In this document: positions 37,285 through 45,492 of the stretch, piece by piece
Layout of the letters: every line of letters starts with the position of its first letter
Position numbering within the stretch: the stretch's first letter is position 1
Origin: an uncultured Lentisphaerota bacterium
GTDB lineage: Bacteria > Verrucomicrobiota > Kiritimatiellia > CAIQIC01
Reading direction: 5' to 3'
DNA: 64,000 nt
Assembly: GCA_903889245.1 (NCBI GenBank)
Contig: CAISWQ010000102.1
Span: forward strand, 1 to 64,000
Program-made: the position numbers and the translations under genes
Notes under the pieces: model-generated
The model's input: only the letters and a program-made list of their open reading frames with translations
Told to the model about the DNA's origin: nothing
The model's database searches: none

Positions 37285-38544
37285 TCAAGGCGGGGCTGTC
37301 GGCGATGGAGCCGGTGCGGCGTGTGTTTTCTTTTCGAATTGGGCCATGTAATCGCGCCGCTGATCCAGCGTCTGTTCCAACGCGGCCAACCGGCCCTCGG
37401 CGTCGGCAAGCAGAACGCGAAGCTGTTTCTCGTTCGCTGCGCGATGGAACCACTTGCGCCAGCCCTTCGGCGGCACCGCGGCCACCGCGTCAAAGAAGGC
37501 GCCCCACGCCCCCAGCACCGGTTGAAATTCGCCTGGGCGTCCCAATCCCGATGAAACCACGGCAGTCGCCACCTGCTCGGCGAGGCGGCGGATGACCGGC
37601 TCCCTGCGGCGCGTGATGAAGTCCTGCGACGTCAAGCGCGGCGCACCCAGTCTGGTTTCCACGCCATAGGTCGTGGGATCCACCTGCAACAGGTCACGCA
37701 AGGCGTCGGTCTGCTGGCGGGTCAGCGCGCCGAAGTCCTGCACGGCATCGTCCCAGTGCAACACCCACACGTCCCACTGCTTCTCCAGCGCGCGCACATC
37801 GGTGGCGCCCAGCCGGTGGGCAAACCACGCCGCATCCAACGGCTGTCCCGCCATGACGCGGGCCAACAGCGCGCTGATCAACGCAGGACGGTCTGGCGTG
37901 GTAAGCAGGAACTCGACCGCCAGCCCGCACAGCGCTTTGTCGGCCCACCGGCCTTCGGGGAGCAACCGCCAGTTCACGATTTCGCCGAACCGTGTCGCCT
38001 TGTCGGTCTGCCAGCGGCGCAGCGCGACCTGCCGGTTACGCTTGGCGTATTGCGGAAACAGATTCTGCGCGAGCCCCACCGCCAGCCATTCCGGCATCTG
38101 CGGTGGCGGCGGCATGGTCAGGCGCGTCTGGAGTTGCACCGCCAGCCGGTTCAACGTCAGCCAGCACAGCGCCTCCAGGAAATCCTCCGTGTCGGCGCGC
38201 ACAGGATTGAGCACACGCATGCGCTGGTCGAGTATGCCATCGCGCATGTGCTGCGTGCGTGTCACACGCTGGGCCGGATTGTTCGTATCGGCCGCCAACT
38301 CGATGCGGATGGGCGGGAAGAGTTCCGAACGCAACGCCAAACCGGTCAGTTGCGCGCTGCTGGCCAGCGCGCTCTCGGCATAACTGGCAATGACCGAATT
38401 GGCGCCGGCCTCGAGTCCGCTGACACGCAGGTTGCGCGTGGTGACCGCGCTGGCCGGCGGAGGGGTCGGCACGGCGGCGCCAGCCGCGCCCGCCAAGGCC
38501 AGGCAGGCCACGCTCATGGGGACGATGCGCATGGCGCGGAGCAT
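37285..38544 (-). CDS. Secreted protein of unknown function
   Basis: 419 residues with a signal peptide (MRIVPMSVACLALAGAAGAA). The mature part is mostly helical with a conserved-looking PEWLAVGLAQNLFPQYAKR stretch that resembles the HEXXH-like region of peptidase-associated helical proteins but has no zinc motif, and ends in a coiled coil (LLADAEGRLAALEQTLDQRRDYMAQFEKK) and a Pro/Ala tail. I recognise no family. The start was set at 38544; 38532 is also possible. Probably the last gene of the minus-strand envelope operon. A palindrome pair lies just upstream and would be its leader. Confidence 0.65.
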   Translation of the reverse strand: MLRAMRIVPMSVACLALAGAAGAAVPTPPPASAVTTRNLRVSGLEAGANSVIASYAESALASSAQLTGLALRSELFPPIRIELAADTNNPAQRVTRTQHMRDGILDQRMRVLNPVRADTEDFLEALCWLTLNRLAVQLQTRLTMPPPPQMPEWLAVGLAQNLFPQYAKRNRQVALRRWQTDKATRFGEIVNWRLLPEGRWADKALCGLAVEFLLTTPDRPALISALLARVMAGQPLDAAWFAHRLGATDVRALEKQWDVWVLHWDDAVQDFGALTRQQTDALRDLLQVDPTTYGVETRLGAPRLTSQDFITRRREPVIRRLAEQVATAVVSSGLGRPGEFQPVLGAWGAFFDAVAAVPPKGWRKWFHRAANEKQLRVLLADAEGRLAALEQTLDQRRDYMAQFEKKTHAAPAPSPTAPP

Positions 38545-38562
38545 AACGTTCCGGACGGAAAT

Positions 38563-38608
38563 TTCCAGACCTTGGACGGAGAAACGCCGGCTTTTCCAAG
38601 CCTTGGGA
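38563..38608. repeat. TTCCAAG palindrome pair
   Basis: Centres at 38570 and 38601, 31 bp apart; a shorter TTCCGGACGGAA palindrome precedes them at 38549. Located between the LysM lipoprotein stop and the start of the hypothetical gene. Confidence 0.85.
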
Positions 38609-38641
38609 AACCGCCCCTGATGCACCGTAGCCACCTCAACC

Positions 38642-39352
38642 TTAAGGAAGGACCAGCGTCTGGCCGGGCTTGATACTCTGGGGCGAGGCGAGCGTCTCAC
38701 GATTGGCCTCAAAAATCCTCATCGCCTTGCCGCGGTCCTTGTAAACCTTCAGCGCGATGCTGGCCAGCGTCTCGCCCGGTTGGACGACATGCGTACGCAC
38801 AGGCGGCTGGGCGGCGACCGGTTGTGGGGGCGCGGGTTGGGGCGCGTTCGTACTGGTCAGCCCCTCCGCGAACTCGGGTGGCAGGGTGCCGGGTGGCGCG
38901 TACTTGCGCACCTGGGCACGCAGACTGGCGTTTTCCTTTTTGAGCAGGGCAATTTCCTCGATCGCGCCCGGCGGCCGATGCGGCAGCGAAGCGGCATAGC
39001 AGACCTTGGCGACGCGAACCATGTCCTCGACAAGTTTGTTTTTCTGCGCAGCGGGACGCAACTCGAGGTAGCGCTGATAGTGATAGATGGCGCGGACGTA
39101 GTCCTCCTTCTTCTCATAGAGCATGCCGACCTCGAGGTGGGCGCTGGCGAGACGCGGTCGGCGTTCCAGCGACTCGTTATAGAGCTCCATGGCGCGCAGG
39201 TAGTCCTGCGCATTCTTGGCGGCGCGGGCGCGCAGCAGGGTCGGATCGCGTTCGTCGCGGCTGTCCTGCCATGAAGCGCTGTCGCTGCAACCGGCCAGCA
39301 ACAGCAACGCACTACCAGCGAGGCTGCGCCAAAGGTGGTGTCGGACATTCAT
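38642..39352 (-). CDS. Lipoprotein with TPR, coiled coil and C-terminal LysM domain
   Basis: 236 residues. Lipoprotein signal ends LLLLAGC (Cys near 23). Residues 40-100 form two TPR units (YLRAMELYNESLERRPRLASAHLEVG, YVRAIYHYQRYLELRP); a short coiled coil follows (IEEIALLKKENASLRAQVRKY); residues 185-236 are a LysM domain (HVVQPGETLASIALKVYKDRGKAMRIFEANRE...LKPGQTLVLP type). It would bind peptidoglycan at the envelope. Position at the end of the Tol-Pal/Tat gene run suggests a role like CpoB (YbgF), which also combines a coiled coil and TPRs; that comparison is inference. The start at MNVRHH gives a short signal. Confidence 0.88.
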   Translation of the reverse strand: MNVRHHLWRSLAGSALLLLAGCSDSASWQDSRDERDPTLLRARAAKNAQDYLRAMELYNESLERRPRLASAHLEVGMLYEKKEDYVRAIYHYQRYLELRPAAQKNKLVEDMVRVAKVCYAASLPHRPPGAIEEIALLKKENASLRAQVRKYAPPGTLPPEFAEGLTSTNAPQPAPPQPVAAQPPVRTHVVQPGETLASIALKVYKDRGKAMRIFEANRETLASPQSIKPGQTLVLP

Positions 39353-39403
39353 GGCGCTTCTGTTAGCACCAGCGGGGCGCAGCGTCAATCGTGGAGCGCT
39401 TGC

Positions 39404-41896
39404 TCATGGCCGCGGCAAGGCGGCTTGCAGGCGCAGCAGTTGGGCGCGGAGTTCGGCGGGCAGTTCGCTGTTGGTCAGCGCGCGGCAGCAGGTCTCCGCG
39501 GCAGCGGCGGACTGGCCGGCCTCGATTTGTGCGTTGGCCAGACCGAGCCACGCCTCGCCTTGGGCGGGATTCTGCTGCGTGAATTTTTCCAGCGCGGCCA
39601 GCGCGCCGGGCGCATCGCCGGACTGCCGCAGATAGTAGGCGTGCGCGGAGGCATAGCGCCACTCGCGCGGCGCCCACTCGGTCGCGCGCGCGGCCCACGC
39701 GGCGCCGTCACGCGGATTCGCAGTCCCGGTGATGACCGCGAGGTTGAACGCGGCGGTCGGCTGGCGCGGCTCAACTTTCAAAACCTGCAACCATGCCTGC
39801 CGCGCCTCCTCCATCCGCCCTTGCTCGCCGAGCAGCAGCGCGAGGTTGAGATGCACGCCCGAGTTACTGGGTGCGTGTACCAACGCCGCACGCAGGCAGC
39901 GCTCGGCCTCGGTGTTGCGCCCAAGCTGGTTCAGCGCGAGCGAGATGTTGACCGCCGGCGGGACGAAATCGGGACGCAAGCGCAGCGACGCCTCGAAGTT
40001 GGTCACCGCGGTGTTCAGCTCGCCCTTCGTCATGTGATAATTGCCGAGGTTATAGAGCGAGACCGAGTCGTCGGGCCGCAGGTTCAGGCTCGTCTCCAGC
40101 TCGGCGGTGGCCTGGGCGACGGCGGCGCGATCCTCTGGCGCGAGTTGCGCCGGCGGACAGCCGGCAAGCGCCTGCGCGGCGCGGACGCGGACGAGGCGGA
40201 AGTCATCGCGCACGCCGCGCAGCAGCGCGGCGAATTCCACGCCACCGAAACGGCCCTCCAACCCGGCGCAGGCGGCGGCGCGCACGAGCGGCGATGACGC
40301 CTCGGAGGCGGTGCGCGCGAGGGCCGGCCACTTGGCGGCGTCGGAGCAGTTCTGCAACAGGCGGATCAAACCGACGGCGACGGCTTCTTCGTGGTTGGTG
40401 GCAGTGATGTAGGAAAACATCGCCGCGCTCTGTGACCAGTCGCCGCGCCGCGCGGCTTGCACGAGCGCAGCCCAGCGCAAGGTCTCGGCCTGGTAGTCGT
40501 CCTTGTGCCACTGGCGGACGCAGGCCTCGACCCACTCCGCTTTCTTGTCGGCATGGCAGAGCAGGCAGGCGAGCGTCGAGCCGAACTGCTTGGCGGCGGC
40601 GGGCATCGGCGGGCGGAACGAGTGATCGCTACGGCGCATCCGGCCGAACTCGGTCATCGGCATGTGACAAGAAACGCAGGTCGGCGAGTTCGTGCCCGGC
40701 GGATGATGCGTGTGCTGCTCCGGCGCAGCGACGCGCTCTTTGTGGCACGGCAGGCAAGACTTGTTCGCCTCGGCGCCGGGGAAGCGGTTGCGACCGCTGG
40801 AAGTGTGGCAGTGGACGCAATCGAGATTCGAGAGGCGCGCGCAGCGATTCATCCGCCAACTGGTGAAGGTGTAGTTCTCGCCGAGGTCGCGGCCTTCGGG
40901 GAAGAAGTCGGGATCCTCCAGGCATGTCAGGTCAAAGTGGTCAAAGAAGCGCTCGCCCGGCGTGAACGCCGGCGTCAGCGGCGAGAGCTTGGCGTGGCAG
41001 GTCGAGCACATGTCGTTGCGCAACTGCGGCGGCAGCGTGCGCACGACGATCAGCTTGACGTCCTTGATCGGTTGGTTGGTCGGCGTCGCGCGGCAGAGGC
41101 GGACGTGCTCCGCGCCGGGGCCGTGGCACGTCTCGCAGTTGATGCCCGGCTCCAGCCACGTCGTCGCGTAGGAATCGTCCGCCGCGTTGTAGCGTGTCGC
41201 GAGCTGGCTGACGTGGCAGGCGAAGCAGGCGGTGTTGAACGTGTACATTCGATCAGTCCATTCCAGTGCTTCGTCTCGGCGGTCGCCGAAGTGGCGCACG
41301 GCGCTGGCGGCGGTATCGAACCAGCGGCGGCGCGGCACATCGTAGGCAACGGGCAGCACTTGCAGGTGACCACGCTCCAGCGGCGTTAGCAGGTAAAAGA
41401 CGTTCTTGCCGCCCATGACCACGGTGATCGGATAGCGCCGCTCGCCCTGCGGCCCGGTCTCGATCACCGCGCCGGACGGCTGGTCATAGCGGAACTGGCG
41501 CGGACCGATGACGACGGGATTGGTCTGCGGGAGGAACTGCGCCTGCGCGAGCGCCGGCGTGTACGGCTGCATCGCGAGGCCGTGATGCGAGGTGGACCAC
41601 TTCTGGTAGAAACTTTCGTGGCACTCGCGACACTCGCGCGAGCCGACGAAACCGGACGCGGGCGTGCGGTGCGCGGCGAGCCACCACGCGAGGCCGGCGC
41701 CGCACAGCAGCATCACACCGAGCAGCAGCAGTGGCCGCGCGCCGCCCCGCCGCGTGACACGGGCTTCCAGCCCGTGCGCTGCCCTCGCCGTCAAGACTCC
41801 ACGGGCGGGACGCCTGTGCCACTCGGAGAGTTTTTTCCAAGGCTTGGAACGTGGGGCGGGCTGTTTTCCCAAGGCTTGGAACTGTGGTGTGTGCAT
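39404..41896 (-). CDS. Octaheme cytochrome c / TPR protein with repeat-encoded N-terminus
   Basis: 830 residues. A membrane anchor at about 53-75 is followed by eight CxxCH heme sites: CRECH, CFACH, CETCH, CSTCH, CVHCH, CLPCH, CVSCH and CLLCH. After a HEAT-like helical stretch (about 440-560), TPRs follow (DSVSLYNLGNYHMTKGELNT, LVHAPSNSGVHLNLALLLGE). The first ~50 residues (FQALGKQPAPRSKPWKK, HRRPARGVLTARAAHG) are translated from two dispersed repeat families, so the ancestral start may have been later; no internal ATG precedes the anchor, and a TTG near residue 36 is an alternative. It starts 24 bp after tatC. Likely periplasmic electron carrier; terminal partner unknown. Confidence 0.85.
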   Translation of the reverse strand: MHTPQFQALGKQPAPRSKPWKKLSEWHRRPARGVLTARAAHGLEARVTRRGGARPLLLLGVMLLCGAGLAWWLAAHRTPASGFVGSRECRECHESFYQKWSTSHHGLAMQPYTPALAQAQFLPQTNPVVIGPRQFRYDQPSGAVIETGPQGERRYPITVVMGGKNVFYLLTPLERGHLQVLPVAYDVPRRRWFDTAASAVRHFGDRRDEALEWTDRMYTFNTACFACHVSQLATRYNAADDSYATTWLEPGINCETCHGPGAEHVRLCRATPTNQPIKDVKLIVVRTLPPQLRNDMCSTCHAKLSPLTPAFTPGERFFDHFDLTCLEDPDFFPEGRDLGENYTFTSWRMNRCARLSNLDCVHCHTSSGRNRFPGAEANKSCLPCHKERVAAPEQHTHHPPGTNSPTCVSCHMPMTEFGRMRRSDHSFRPPMPAAAKQFGSTLACLLCHADKKAEWVEACVRQWHKDDYQAETLRWAALVQAARRGDWSQSAAMFSYITATNHEEAVAVGLIRLLQNCSDAAKWPALARTASEASSPLVRAAACAGLEGRFGGVEFAALLRGVRDDFRLVRVRAAQALAGCPPAQLAPEDRAAVAQATAELETSLNLRPDDSVSLYNLGNYHMTKGELNTAVTNFEASLRLRPDFVPPAVNISLALNQLGRNTEAERCLRAALVHAPSNSGVHLNLALLLGEQGRMEEARQAWLQVLKVEPRQPTAAFNLAVITGTANPRDGAAWAARATEWAPREWRYASAHAYYLRQSGDAPGALAALEKFTQQNPAQGEAWLGLANAQIEAGQSAAAAETCCRALTNSELPAELRAQLLRLQAALPRP
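41758..41823. repeat. ACGGGCTTCCAGCCCGT palindrome element inside the cytochrome gene
   Basis: ACGGGCTTCCAGCCCGT (41759-41775) is followed by CACGGGCGGGACGCCTGTG (41799-41817), paired palindromic blocks of a type seen dispersed in PVC genomes. It is translated as the HRRPARGVLTARAAHGLEAR segment of the cytochrome. Confidence 0.65.
41835..41881. repeat. TTCCAAG palindrome pair in the cytochrome N-terminal coding region
   Basis: Centres at 41842 and 41874, 32 bp apart, translated as SKPWK and FQALG at the N-terminus of the octaheme cytochrome. Confidence 0.88.
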
Positions 41897-41920
41897 GGCC
41901 CAGCCGCCAAGGTTGCCGGC

Positions 41921-43027
41921 TCAATCGGTCGGCGTTTCGTCCTTCGGCTCTTCCTTCGGCAGGTCCTTCTTCTGGCGCTCGCCGAGCCAGATCAGGATCA
42001 TGGAGATTTCGAAGAGCCCGTAGAGCGGCACCGCCATGATCAGCATCGAGATCACGTCCGGGCTTGGCGAGATGATCATCGCCACCACCAGCGAGATGAT
42101 GACGACCACCTTGCGCGAGCCGCGCAGCATCGCCGAGGTGATCAGACCGATGCGGCCGAGGATGACGAGGATGATCGGGAACTCGAAGATCAGGCCGAAG
42201 CCGAGCATGGTGAACGTGGCGAAGCTGATGTAGCTGCTGATGGTCCACTGCGCCTCGGTGCCCAGCCAGACGTTGATCTTGTACATGACCTGCGTGCCGA
42301 TGGGCACGGCGACGAAGTAGGCCAGCGCGACGCCGGCGAAGAACAGGATGCCGGCAAAGCCCAGGGATTGGCGGATCACTTTGCGCTCGGTGTGCGTCAG
42401 GCCGGGGAAGACGAACTGCATGATGAAGTAGATCAGCAGCGGCGCGCCCAAAATCAGGCCGAACCAGAAGGAGAGCTTGAGCGCCAGCATGAACGCGTCG
42501 GTGACGTAGAGGGTCTGGAGATAGCGGTCGCGGCTGTCAGTCAGGCGCTTGAAAAGCGCCTTGGACTCGTCGCTGACGTTCACGGTCAGGGCGAGGACGT
42601 TGGTGTTCTCGCCGCCATGCAGGGTGAGCAGCGGCAGGTCGGCGCGCGAGCGGAGGTAGAGCGCGAACTGGACTTTTTCCGGCGCGGCGAGCACCTGCTT
42701 GAGCACCGGCGCGGCGTTGGTCGCCAGGTTCAGGTTCAGCAGCGATTCATCCACCGCGTTGCTGATGCTCATCGCCACCAGCGCGGAGTCGGGTCGGTGG
42801 CTGAAGCTCATCAGCACCACCGGTTTCTCGTGCTTGGCGACGATCAGGTCCAGCGGCGCCTTGAGCCAGCCCAGAAAATGCGGCGCCATCGGGAACGAGA
42901 TGGACATCGTGACGACCAGCGTCAGGATGCAGCGGACGAGCATCTGCCGCAGATCCTCGAGGTGCGCGAGGAACGGCTTGGTCTCCTTTTCCTTCTCGTC
43001 GAAGGGATCACGCCGCAGTTTGCGCAT
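41921..43027 (-). CDS. tatC: Twin-arginine translocase subunit TatC with enlarged first periplasmic loop
   Basis: 368 residues against about 250 for usual TatC. The N-terminal signature KPFLAHLEDLRQML binds the twin-arginine signal; FGLIFEFPIILVILGRIG and ISPSPDVISMLIMAVPLYGLFE are conserved helices 4 and 5. The extra length is nearly all between helix 1 (about 28-47) and helix 2 (about 177-198), where the loop is about 130 residues instead of about 40. The tail is Lys/Glu rich. It overlaps tatA by 20 bases and serves the Tat-signalled oxidoreductases in this window among others. Confidence 0.95.
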   Translation of the reverse strand: MRKLRRDPFDEKEKETKPFLAHLEDLRQMLVRCILTLVVTMSISFPMAPHFLGWLKAPLDLIVAKHEKPVVLMSFSHRPDSALVAMSISNAVDESLLNLNLATNAAPVLKQVLAAPEKVQFALYLRSRADLPLLTLHGGENTNVLALTVNVSDESKALFKRLTDSRDRYLQTLYVTDAFMLALKLSFWFGLILGAPLLIYFIMQFVFPGLTHTERKVIRQSLGFAGILFFAGVALAYFVAVPIGTQVMYKINVWLGTEAQWTISSYISFATFTMLGFGLIFEFPIILVILGRIGLITSAMLRGSRKVVVIISLVVAMIISPSPDVISMLIMAVPLYGLFEISMILIWLGERQKKDLPKEEPKDETPTD

Positions 43028-43538
43028 CCGGCTTTTTCTCCACAGGCGGATTATCCGGCGCGACCGGGGGCGGCGCGGCGGCGGCAGGCATTGCTTCTGG
43101 AGCGGGAACGGTGGGAGTCACAGCCGCTGCCGGCTCCGCCGGAGCGAACGCGGGCGCGGACTCGGCCGGCAGCGCCACCGGTTGATCGGCGACGACGACC
43201 GGCTCGCTCGGCGCGGTGTCCGTCGTGTTGCCGCTCTCGTAGCCCGGATATTCCTCGCCGGTCTCGCTGTAGTGGTGCTCGCCCTCCGGCGTGTGCTCGG
43301 CCGCGGGCGTGCCCTCGGTCGTGGTGGGCGGCGGAGGCGGGGGCGGCGTGGTCGGCTCCGGCTCTTTCATGATCTCGGTTTCGATCTCGCGCGCGGCGCG
43401 GCGGAACTCCTCCATGGATTTGCCGATGCCGCGCGCCATCTTCGGCAGGTTCTTCGGGCCGAACAAAATCAGCGCGATCACCAGAATGATGATCATGTCC
43501 GGTGTGCTGAACATCGCCAGTTGAGGTTGCGCCATCAT
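43008..43538 (-). CDS. tatA: Twin-arginine translocase subunit TatA/TatB
   Basis: 176 residues. One N-terminal membrane helix (PDMIIILVIALILFG) with the FG hinge, then the amphipathic helix PKNLPKMARGIGKSMEEFRRAAREI. The remaining 115 residues are a long Pro/Ala/Glu-rich tail with no fold visible, longer than in usual TatA and closer to TatB in length. Only one such gene is in the window, so it may serve as both. Lies 77 bp after pal and overlaps tatC. The first of two adjacent Met codons is used here. Confidence 0.88.
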   Translation of the reverse strand: MMAQPQLAMFSTPDMIIILVIALILFGPKNLPKMARGIGKSMEEFRRAAREIETEIMKEPEPTTPPPPPPPTTTEGTPAAEHTPEGEHHYSETGEEYPGYESGNTTDTAPSEPVVVADQPVALPAESAPAFAPAEPAAAVTPTVPAPEAMPAAAAPPPVAPDNPPVEKKPDAQTAA

Positions 43539-43615
43539 CGCTTCACCATGCCACGATTTTCACAAAGCAAAGGGCAGGACTGCACGCCCTGCCCCTGCGG
43601 CCGCTCCAGCAGCGC

Positions 43616-44137
43616 TTACTTGAACAGGACGAACTCGGCGCGGCGGTTCTTGCCCCACGATTCCTCGTCGTGCCCGAGCGCCACCGGCTTTTCCTTGCCA
43701 AAGCTCTTGGTCTGGATGCGCGCGGCGTCCACGCCGAGCGATTGCAGGTAGGCGCGCACGGCCATCGCGCGGCGCTCGCCGAGCGAGAGGTTATACTCCG
43801 CGCTGCCGCGCTCGTCGCAGTGGCCTTCCACGATCACGCCGCCGCTGGTGCTCTTCTTGAGCCCGGCCGCCACGGCCTCGACCTTGGCGCGCTCCGAGTC
43901 CCTGACCTGCGCGCTGTCGTAATCGAAATACACCGCCGCAAACTGGCCCGCGATCTCCAGCGCGTTCAGGTCGGGCCGCGTGCCCAAGCCGCCCTCGCCG
44001 ATGTTGAGGCCCTTGATACCGCCGAGCTCGCCTTCGCCCAAGCCGGCGCCCGCGGTCTTCTTCTTGCAGCCGCTGCCCACGACCACGGCCGCGACCAACC
44101 CCACCGCCAACCACGTCATCCAACGCTTGCTGTGCAT
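43616..44137 (-). CDS. pal: Peptidoglycan-associated lipoprotein
   Basis: 173 residues. Lipoprotein signal ends VVVGSGC (Cys near 24), followed by a Gly-rich linker and an OmpA-like domain (about 65-173): VYFDYDSAQVRDSER, VIVEGHCDERGSAEYNLSLGERRA with the diaminopimelate-binding residues, and NRRAEFVLFK. Anchors the outer membrane to peptidoglycan and binds TolB. Gene order tolQ-tolR-tolA-tolB-pal is kept. Followed by tatA. Confidence 0.96.
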   Translation of the reverse strand: MHSKRWMTWLAVGLVAAVVVGSGCKKKTAGAGLGEGELGGIKGLNIGEGGLGTRPDLNALEIAGQFAAVYFDYDSAQVRDSERAKVEAVAAGLKKSTSGGVIVEGHCDERGSAEYNLSLGERRAMAVRAYLQSLGVDAARIQTKSFGKEKPVALGHDEESWGKNRRAEFVLFK

Positions 44138-44162
44138 GTTGCTTCCTTTGTGAAGTCTTCCG

Positions 44163-45356
44163 TTACTTCGCCGTCACCGACGGAGAATACCAGTCGCCGG
44201 AAAGTTGGGCGAACGCTACAGGCGGGTCGCCCAATGTGTCAAGCAGGTAAATGGTCGAGCGGTAGTTCTGCGTGCGGCTGCAAACGATGTGCCGGCCATC
44301 GGGCGCCCAGCACGGATCCTCGTAGCTGGCGCTGTCGCCGGGCGAGACCATCTTGCTATCGAGCGTGTTCGGGTCGAGCACGCAAATCTGGAACTTCCCG
44401 AGCAGGCTCGCGTAGGCGATCAGCCCGTTCGCGCCCCAGTTCGGCGCGACGTTCTGCGAGCCGCGCGTCGTCAGCCGCTTGGGTGCGCCGCCGCTGCGCG
44501 AGATCAGGTAGAGCTGCGGATGCGCCGTGCTCGCCTGGTCCGAGGTGTAGACGAGGTGATTGCCGTCCGGCGCCCACGAGGGCGAGGCGATCGCCGCGCG
44601 CGTCTCGGTGGTCAGGCGCACCGGCGCGCCGCCGCCGAGGCCGCGCACGTAGAGGTTCGGACTGCCGTCCTTCGAGAGCGCAAGCGCCACGAGGCTGCCA
44701 TCGGGCGAGATCGCGCCACCGGAGTTCATGCCGCTGTAGCTGGCGAGTACGCGCCGGCTGCGCGTGGCCAGGTCAATCAGGTAGACATCCGGCCAGCGCT
44801 TGAGATAGGAGGTGTAGGTGATGCGTTGCCCGTCCGGCGCCCAGCGCGGCGCGAGGCAGATGCTGCGGTCGCTGGTGATCTGCTGCAGATTGCCGCCATC
44901 CATGTCGCAGACATACAGTTCCTTCGCGCCGCTGCGCGTGCCGACCATCACGATGCGCCCGCTGAACATCCCCTTGCGGCCGATCGCGGCGAGGATGTCA
45001 TCGGCCACACGGTGCGCGAGGCTGCGCGCCGCCGTGCTCGCCACCGTGTACTGCTTGCTCAAGAGCCAGCGCTGCTGCGATGCGCTGTAGAGTTGAATCT
45101 GCGCCGTGAGCTGGCCGCTATCCTGCGCCGTACCCACGAGCGAGAACTCCGCGCCCGGCGCCGCCGGTGTGAACCAGCCGGAGCGGATCAAATCATCTTC
45201 GAGCACGCGCTTGAATTCCGACGGCGCGGTGCCGCTCGCCACGAGGCGCGACCAATCAATGCCCGCCTTCGTCGCGCCGCCCTTGACCACACGCACCTGC
45301 GCCTCCGCGGCGCACATGCCGAACGCCAGCAACATCAGCAAAATTTTCCGCGTCAT
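44163..45356 (-). CDS. tolB: Tol-Pal system translocation protein TolB
   Basis: 397 residues. Signal peptide (KILLMLLAFGMCAAEA), an N-terminal domain to about 150 and a six-bladed PD40 propeller with LAPRWAPDGQRITYTSY, GAISPDGSLVALAL, ASPSWAPDGNHLVYTS, VAPNWGANGLIAYAS and EDPCWAPDGRHIVCS. It is the periplasmic partner of Pal and of the TolA/TonB-like protein. A four-unit palindrome array separates it from the upstream tonB-like gene. Confidence 0.95.
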   Translation of the reverse strand: MTRKILLMLLAFGMCAAEAQVRVVKGGATKAGIDWSRLVASGTAPSEFKRVLEDDLIRSGWFTPAAPGAEFSLVGTAQDSGQLTAQIQLYSASQQRWLLSKQYTVASTAARSLAHRVADDILAAIGRKGMFSGRIVMVGTRSGAKELYVCDMDGGNLQQITSDRSICLAPRWAPDGQRITYTSYLKRWPDVYLIDLATRSRRVLASYSGMNSGGAISPDGSLVALALSKDGSPNLYVRGLGGGAPVRLTTETRAAIASPSWAPDGNHLVYTSDQASTAHPQLYLISRSGGAPKRLTTRGSQNVAPNWGANGLIAYASLLGKFQICVLDPNTLDSKMVSPGDSASYEDPCWAPDGRHIVCSRTQNYRSTIYLLDTLGDPPVAFAQLSGDWYSPSVTAK

Positions 45357-45370
45357 AAAACCTTTCAGGG

Positions 45371-45479
45371 TTCCAAGGATTGGAAAACCGAACCATGCCT
45401 AGTTCCAACCCTTGGAAATTCTCACGAAATTCTTTCCAAGCCTTGGGAAAATCCGCGCGGAAATTTCCAAGGCTTGGAA
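45371..45479. repeat. Phased TTCCAAG palindrome array, 4 units
   Basis: Centres at 45378, 45410, 45441 and 45472 (gaps 32, 31, 31; total 94). It lies inside the Tol-Pal operon, between the tonB/tolA-like gene and tolB. Confidence 0.92.
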
Positions 45480-45492
45480 AACGGCGGGTTCT

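Noticed and set aside
34687-37554. A 955-residue plus-strand ORF opposite the FAD oxidoreductase
   Set aside because: Shadow ORF; composition bias and no motif, while the minus strand has an intact FAD enzyme with signal peptide and ribosome-binding site.
41582-43372. A 596-residue plus-strand ORF over tatC and tatA
   Set aside because: Shadow of the Tat genes; no recognised domain.
45371-45479. Phased palindromes as a CRISPR array
   Set aside because: Units are short palindromes with variable sequence, at most four per cluster, spacers of about 12-16 bp, no leader and no cas genes.
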